Shown: positions 59,945 through 64,000 of the stretch, piece by piece
How positions within the stretch are numbered: position 1 is the stretch's first letter
Layout: the number at the start of each line of letters is the position of its first letter
Assembly: GCA_964606665.1 (NCBI GenBank)
Contig: CAZSHS010000010.1
Location: forward strand, 34,463-98,462
Source of the DNA: Aved-18 sp964606665
Lineage (GTDB): Bacteria > Cyanobacteriota > Vampirovibrionia > Obscuribacterales > Obscuribacteraceae
Length of the DNA stretch: 64,000 bases
Reading direction: 5' to 3'
Notes under the pieces: model-generated
Databases searched by the model: none
Seen by the model: only the letters and a program-made list of their open reading frames with translations
Told to the model about the DNA's origin: nothing
Translations under genes and position numbers: made by a program

Positions 59945-61168
59945 CTATTCTCCCATCTTCATAATGGCTATCAATTCTTCTTGAATTGGACTGCCTGCTA
60001 CGATTACATTTTTGGCATCACCGATGTAAACATCGATTTCACTGCGCACACCAAATTCTTTCATATAAATTCCTGGCTCAATCGAAAAACCGGTACAAGG
60101 AAGCAATTCTCGCTCATCACGAGTTTCTAGATTATCTATGTTAGCCCCGTTTCCATGCACTTCTTCACCAATAGAATGTCCTGTGCGGTGTACGAAATAT
60201 TGCCCGTAGCCCTTGTCTTTAATGTGCTTGCGAGTGACATCATCAACCTGCCAACCATAAAGTTTTTTGCCTGAGCTAACAGCCTCTTTGACGAAATCGA
60301 GACCGGCATTACGGGCATCTCTTACAATTTCAAAAATATCGATATATTTTTGTGGAATGGTATCACCCACATAAGCGGTCCAGGTGATATCTCCATAAAC
60401 AGATTGGGGAACATCTTCTTGCTTGGCCCATAAATCTATCAAAAGAAAATCACCCACCTTGATTGGCTTGTGAATGTCTTGAGTTGGCTGATAATGCGGA
60501 TTTCCGCAGTTTTCATTCACTGCCACTATTGGAGGTGAATATGTATAGAGTTTATTCTCATTAAATTTAGAAACGATAAATTGCTGAATATCATATTCGG
60601 TAAGCGATTTGCCTGCGTTCAATTCTTTTTTCACTTGAGCAAATGCAAGGTGCACAATTTCTTTCAATTTTTCAGTAGCAAAAACGTGACTATCCAACTG
60701 CTCCTTGGACCATGTCGCTTCAAAATGTTGGACCAAATTTGCCGACGATACCACTTTGACACCAAGCGAGGTAATTAGTTCAATAGTGCCTGCATCCACA
60801 CGAGACACGTATGGAACCGCATTGCGAGGAGAGTATTGCATCGCTACATTTTTTGCATCAGCCAGAATTTCGCTAAGTGCGCTCTCCATTTCTTGCCAGC
60901 CGACATATTCGACTTTACGCCCAGGTAGCGAGTCTAGAGCACCCGATTCTATTTTATGGACCAGTTTTACCGGCTCACCACTTTTGGGAACGAAATAGTA
61001 CCAACGTCTTGAGAACATGTGCGTTTCGGTCAATTTCAAAGTTCCAAGCGCAATAGGATCATTGTTCTTGAAAAAATAGAAAAGCCAGCCGTCGAAAGAC
61101 TGTTCAGCAAGCTTTGACTGAATCTTTTCAAGAGGAAACGCAGTTTTGGTCTTGGATGCGATGCTCAT
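59945..61168 (-). CDS. M24-family metallopeptidase (Xaa-Pro aminopeptidase-like)
   Basis: A 407-residue pita-bread-fold peptidase. The creatinase-like N-terminal domain (DGWLFYFFKNNDPIALG) precedes the catalytic part with the metal ligands in LLIDLWA and DITWT, the His in HRTGHSIGEEVHGNG, the Glu in SIEPGIY and the last Glu in GVRSEID. It likely cleaves Xaa-Pro dipeptides or Xaa-Pro bonds. Family role: cytosolic peptide turnover. ATG at 61168; 3 bases separate its stop from the IPT/TIG gene. Confidence 0.9.
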   Translation of the reverse strand: MSIASKTKTAFPLEKIQSKLAEQSFDGWLFYFFKNNDPIALGTLKLTETHMFSRRWYYFVPKSGEPVKLVHKIESGALDSLPGRKVEYVGWQEMESALSEILADAKNVAMQYSPRNAVPYVSRVDAGTIELITSLGVKVVSSANLVQHFEATWSKEQLDSHVFATEKLKEIVHLAFAQVKKELNAGKSLTEYDIQQFIVSKFNENKLYTYSPPIVAVNENCGNPHYQPTQDIHKPIKVGDFLLIDLWAKQEDVPQSVYGDITWTAYVGDTIPQKYIDIFEIVRDARNAGLDFVKEAVSSGKKLYGWQVDDVTRKHIKDKGYGQYFVHRTGHSIGEEVHGNGANIDNLETRDERELLPCTGFSIEPGIYMKEFGVRSEIDVYIGDAKNVIVAGSPIQEELIAIMKMGE

Positions 61169-61363
61169 TGGATAAGGCTCTCACTATGAAAGATGAACGG
61201 GCTAAGTGTTGGCATCATGATAGATCCATCGTGCTAAAAACTGTGTCGAATCTGGCAAAACGCGCCCTTTAACTTCAGTTAATCTCCAATCGGATGACGG
61301 AACATAATGAATCCATGGGCGTCGATGAGACGATGTGAACCGTGAAAATTTTGGAGATTGCGT

Positions 61364-61981
61364 ATGAACAGCATCCAGCGAGCGATATGCTTAATATCGA
61401 TAGGAACAGTAGGGCTTTCTTCCCTCACGTCAGTCACAAAAGCATCTGCCCAGACAGTACTTACCGGAAATATTGAAAATAGCGCCACCATGCCGCGCTT
61501 AATAAGACAGACACCTGCACTTGACACTACAGTGGTGCAGGTACAAAAAAATTCTTTGCCACAAAAACGCGCATCATATCAAACTGGTGCCACTAAATAT
61601 GTAGTGGTGAAACAACCAATAATTCAACGTGTCTACGTACAAGACAATAGAACCTTCTTTCAAAAACACCCTAAAGTCAAGGCTGCTACTGTCGGGGCAG
61701 GTGTGGGGGCTGCAGCAGGAGCTGTCACAGGTCTCATCAGTGGACGTGGCGTTGTGCGCGGTGGACTGATTGGAGCAGGAACAGGTGCTGGCGTAGGACT
61801 TGTACGTTCAAGCGATACACTTAAAAGACATCCCATTGTTAGAGACGTTGCAACAGGCGGCTTGGCGGGACTTGGATTTGGGGCTGCAGCAAGCAGACGC
61901 AGCACACGAGTCTGGCAGGGAGCCGGCGTAGGATCGGCCGCTGGTCTTGCTTACGGACTGTTAAAACACGGATTGAGGTAG
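61364..61981 (+). CDS. Glycine-zipper exported protein
   Basis: A 205-residue exported protein with a signal peptide (AICLISIGTVGLSSLTSVTKA) and a C-terminal Gly/Ala-rich helical hairpin: GAGVGAAAGAVTGLISG and GGLIGAGTGAGVGLV, the small-xxx-small pattern of glycine zippers. These segments insert in membranes or oligomerise. Function unknown. GGAG lies seven bases before the ATG at 61364. The stop is 4 bases before the next ATG. Confidence 0.72.
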   Translation: MNSIQRAICLISIGTVGLSSLTSVTKASAQTVLTGNIENSATMPRLIRQTPALDTTVVQVQKNSLPQKRASYQTGATKYVVVKQPIIQRVYVQDNRTFFQKHPKVKAATVGAGVGAAAGAVTGLISGRGVVRGGLIGAGTGAGVGLVRSSDTLKRHPIVRDVATGGLAGLGFGAAASRRSTRVWQGAGVGSAAGLAYGLLKHGLR

Positions 61982-61985
61982 GATT

Positions 61986-63056
61986 ATGCACAGTAAAAAG
62001 TTTAAATTTATGGTCTTTCCCGCGCTGGGAGCCGGTTTACTTGTAGCTGCAGGTTTTGCCATTTTCCACTCAGATCCAAATGTCATGAAAATCGAGGCAG
62101 ACAAGCTAATCGAGAAAGACAACTACACCCAGGCACAAGTGCTACTTTCCAATGCAATTGCAAGCAAAGAAAAAAGCAAACAAGAAGATATGAGTAAGGC
62201 ATCGCTGCTTTTATCAATGGGCAAACTCAAAGCTGCTCAAGGCAAATTTGCTGAATCGAAAAAATATTTCGAAGATGCAGCCGCTATTCAAAATAAAGCG
62301 ATGCGTCCGCAATTATTGCGGTTAGCCGAAAGCTTGACTGGTGCAGGTTCGGCACTATCTCGACAAGGTCAACACGAAAAAGCGGAAGAAATTTTGCAAC
62401 AAGCGCTAACCATAAGAGAAAATAATTTAGAAGCGGGCGACCCAGCCATAGCCGATACCGAAAACGCCCTTGCTGAGCTTTATTACGCTGCCGGTTATTA
62501 TCCTCAAGCCGAGGCTATGTTCAAAGAAGCTTCTGGCATTTATGAGAAAAAGTTTGGAGCAGAAAGCACTAAAGTAGCCATAGTTCGCAACAATTTAGGC
62601 GGTCTATATTTCATGCAAGGAAAAGTGGCGCAGGCAGAACCTTTATTTCGCTGGTCTCTTTCTACATTTGAACGTACTTCAGGCAAAGATTGTGTCAACG
62701 TTGCAAATTCTCTTGTGAATTTGGCTGAAGTTTTGCGCATGCAAAAACGTTATTCAAAAGCAGAACCTATGCTTAAGCGAGCAGTTTCGATTTATCAGGA
62801 CAAACTGGACAAAGACAGTCCAAATCTTGCAAATGCCCTCAATAATTTGGCTTTAATATGTCGAATGCAAAACAGAATGGCTGATGCTGAGCCGTATTAC
62901 AAACGATCAATCGCAATTTACGACAAATCTCAAGAGAATAAAGCTGGTCTTTCAAGCGCACTAAGCAATTATGCCGAATTATTGCAAGCCACCGGAAGAC
63001 CGGCTGAAGCCTCACAGATGCGCTATCGAGCCCAAAACAAAATTGCTCAGAGATAA
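61986..63056 (+). CDS. Exported TPR protein (kinesin-light-chain type)
   Basis: A 356-residue protein with an uncleaved signal or anchor (FKFMVFPALGAGLLVAAGFAIF) and seven or eight 42-residue TPRs of the TPR_12 kind, for example VAIVRNNLGGLYFMQGKVAQA and NALNNLALICRMQNRMADA. General scaffold function. It follows the glycine-zipper gene by 4 bases, an operon pair. Confidence 0.82.
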   Translation: MHSKKFKFMVFPALGAGLLVAAGFAIFHSDPNVMKIEADKLIEKDNYTQAQVLLSNAIASKEKSKQEDMSKASLLLSMGKLKAAQGKFAESKKYFEDAAAIQNKAMRPQLLRLAESLTGAGSALSRQGQHEKAEEILQQALTIRENNLEAGDPAIADTENALAELYYAAGYYPQAEAMFKEASGIYEKKFGAESTKVAIVRNNLGGLYFMQGKVAQAEPLFRWSLSTFERTSGKDCVNVANSLVNLAEVLRMQKRYSKAEPMLKRAVSIYQDKLDKDSPNLANALNNLALICRMQNRMADAEPYYKRSIAIYDKSQENKAGLSSALSNYAELLQATGRPAEASQMRYRAQNKIAQR

Positions 63057-63124
63057 GCGCCTAGAGACGTAAAGAGGTATTGTCTTGTATGATCTGACAA
63101 TCTTATAGAAGGTTAGAAGCATAT

Positions 63125-64000
63125 ATGACGACAGATGACAAGAGTGGCGATTCGCCAAACGATGACAAACCCCGCACTATGCGCATGTCGCAAGAAGATG
63201 CTTCAGCCTATAAAGAAAAACGTTCAAAAGATGACGAGTCTTCAAGCGAAGGCGGCGATCGTCCCCGTCGTTCAGACAAAGACAGGGGACAAGGTCCAAG
63301 ACCTGCCAAACCAGCTAATGTAAATCTCAATCTATCGCCTCGAATGCTCGATATTGCAGAGGGTCTTGCTGAAGAAGCGAAGATGTCGGTCACAACATTT
63401 CTAACTGAAATTCTCAAATATGTTCTAACTACTCAAGCCGATCAAAGAGGCATGAATGACAGGAAATTTACATCTGAGTTCAAAAACGAAAACGAGGTAA
63501 AAACAACTCGTTGGAGTCCAGAACCAAGAGCAAAAAAAGATTTCGATTCGCCTGAATCAGAACTTGAAGCCATAGATGGTCTTGATTTAGAAGATCTAGA
63601 AGAAGGTGAGGAAAGCCAAGCTGGAGAGTCAGTGCGCAAGCCAAGATTCAATGGCGATAGACAAGGTCAGGGGCGCGCTGGTGCTGGTGCTGGTGGTGGC
63701 GGCGGATTCGGTGGAAGAGGTCGCAGCTTCGGCGGTGGCGGCGGTGGTGCCCGCGGCAGATCTGGCGGTGGTGGTTATGGCGGCGGCGGTAGTCGCGGCA
63801 GATCCGGTGGCTCTGGTGGCTCCGGCGGTGGCGGCTATGGTGGTGGTTACGGGGGCGGCGCAGGCCGCGGCAGACCCAGCGGTGGTGGCGACGGCGGCGG
63901 ATACGCTGGTGGCTCCGGTGGTGGTAGTTATGGCGGTGGCGCAGGCCGCGGCAGACCCAGTGGCGGTGGAGAAGGCGGCGGTGCTCGCGGCAGAACCGGT
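63125..64000 (+). CDS. RGG-repeat protein with ribbon-helix-helix-like segment, runs off window
   Basis: 292 codons are open from ATG at 63125 to the window end without a stop. The N-terminal part is charged (residues 1-60). VNLNLSPRMLDIAEGLAEEA and MSVTTFLTEILKYVL (about 62-100) follow a ribbon-helix-helix-like order of a strand, two helices and MSVTTF between. An acidic segment (SELEAIDGLDLEDLEEGEE) precedes a long Gly-rich tail with RGR/GYGGG repeats from residue about 180 to the end. RGG tails bind RNA or drive condensates in eukaryotes; here nucleic-acid binding is likely (inference). The 3' end is missing. Confidence 0.75.
   Translation, partial: MTTDDKSGDSPNDDKPRTMRMSQEDASAYKEKRSKDDESSSEGGDRPRRSDKDRGQGPRPAKPANVNLNLSPRMLDIAEGLAEEAKMSVTTFLTEILKYVLTTQADQRGMNDRKFTSEFKNENEVKTTRWSPEPRAKKDFDSPESELEAIDGLDLEDLEEGEESQAGESVRKPRFNGDRQGQGRAGAGAGGGGGFGGRGRSFGGGGGGARGRSGGGGYGGGGSRGRSGGSGGSGGGGYGGGYGGGAGRGRPSGGGDGGGYAGGSGGGSYGGGAGRGRPSGGGEGGGARGRTG

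Noticed and set aside
1..64000. tRNA, rRNA, CRISPR arrays, riboswitches, prophage
   Set aside because: Read-through by eye gave no cloverleaf, repeat-spacer array, known riboswitch consensus or phage structural gene. A covariance-model search (tRNAscan-SE, Infernal/Rfam) would be decisive and was not possible.

Overview
The window looks like a chromosomal segment of a free-living, secretion-rich, diderm-type bacterium with moderate to low GC. Many genes carry Sec signal peptides or TPR repeats (matrixin-like protease, several TPR proteins, two serpins, DUF1800/DUF1501, VIT-VWA protein). A Rieske/cytochrome b operon with a b6-like cytochrome N-terminus, an Rcp1-like response regulator beside a phytochrome-class histidine kinase, and a HIP1-like iterated palindrome would fit the non-photosynthetic relatives of cyanobacteria (Melainabacteria/Vampirovibrionia, Obscuribacterales-like). 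That placement is an inference from gene content. No rRNA, tRNA, CRISPR array, phage or intact IS was seen. Two 10-N runs (15482-15491 and 36249-36258) mark assembly joins inside genes.

Layout. 1-1825: minus-strand quinol-oxidising complex (polytopic membrane protein, Rieske, 5' end of cytochrome b). 2043-10112: secreted Gly-rich and SnoaL-like proteins, a matrixin-type protease, TPR proteins, a divergent DapB and a GNAT. 10256-12975: aldehyde dehydrogenase, terminator, a perfect 44-bp palindrome and a Bax1-I membrane protein. 13193-19147: signalling block with a PAS histidine kinase, a secreted protein built of three copies of a helical module, an XRE-receiver fusion, a sigma-region-4-like remnant, a small XRE regulator, a secreted patatin and a second protein with the same helical module. 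19253-28479: VIT-VWA membrane protein, DUF1501/DUF1800 pair, APC permease, DUF817. 28698-34157: SnoaL-like, DUF4239, thioredoxin-like, membrane-anchored Ser/Thr kinase and formate-THF ligase. 34173-42988: chimeric IS1595-like protein, patatin with a TIR/Rossmann-like C-terminus, second DUF4239, a DUF6745 two-gene cassette, small proteins and PlsC. 43094-51506: Lhr-type helicase, a three-gene membrane/TPR operon, aldo/keto reductase. 51606-57810: tightly packed plus-strand operon of DUF2167, lipoprotein, FAD monooxygenase, two serpins and a Cys-motif protein. 57818-64000: GNAT, IPT/TIG protein with an M24 peptidase, glycine-zipper and TPR proteins, and the start of an RGG-repeat protein running off the end.

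The most unusual signal is a dispersed palindrome, core CCGATATCGG usually extended to TAATCCGATATCGGATTA with ACGT flanks. It occurs eleven times between 11.8 and 58.4 kb, in intergenic DNA and inside genes, and is read in all three frames. In three conserved families (formate-THF ligase, DUF1800, DUF6745) it lies on ordinary family sequence with no apparent insertion, so it seems to have arisen in place, as cyanobacterial HIP1 does, and not as an inserted element. Other leads are the shared helical module, the patatin-TIR-like fusion, the rebuilt IS1595-like protein, the sigma-4 remnant and the tandem secreted serpins.
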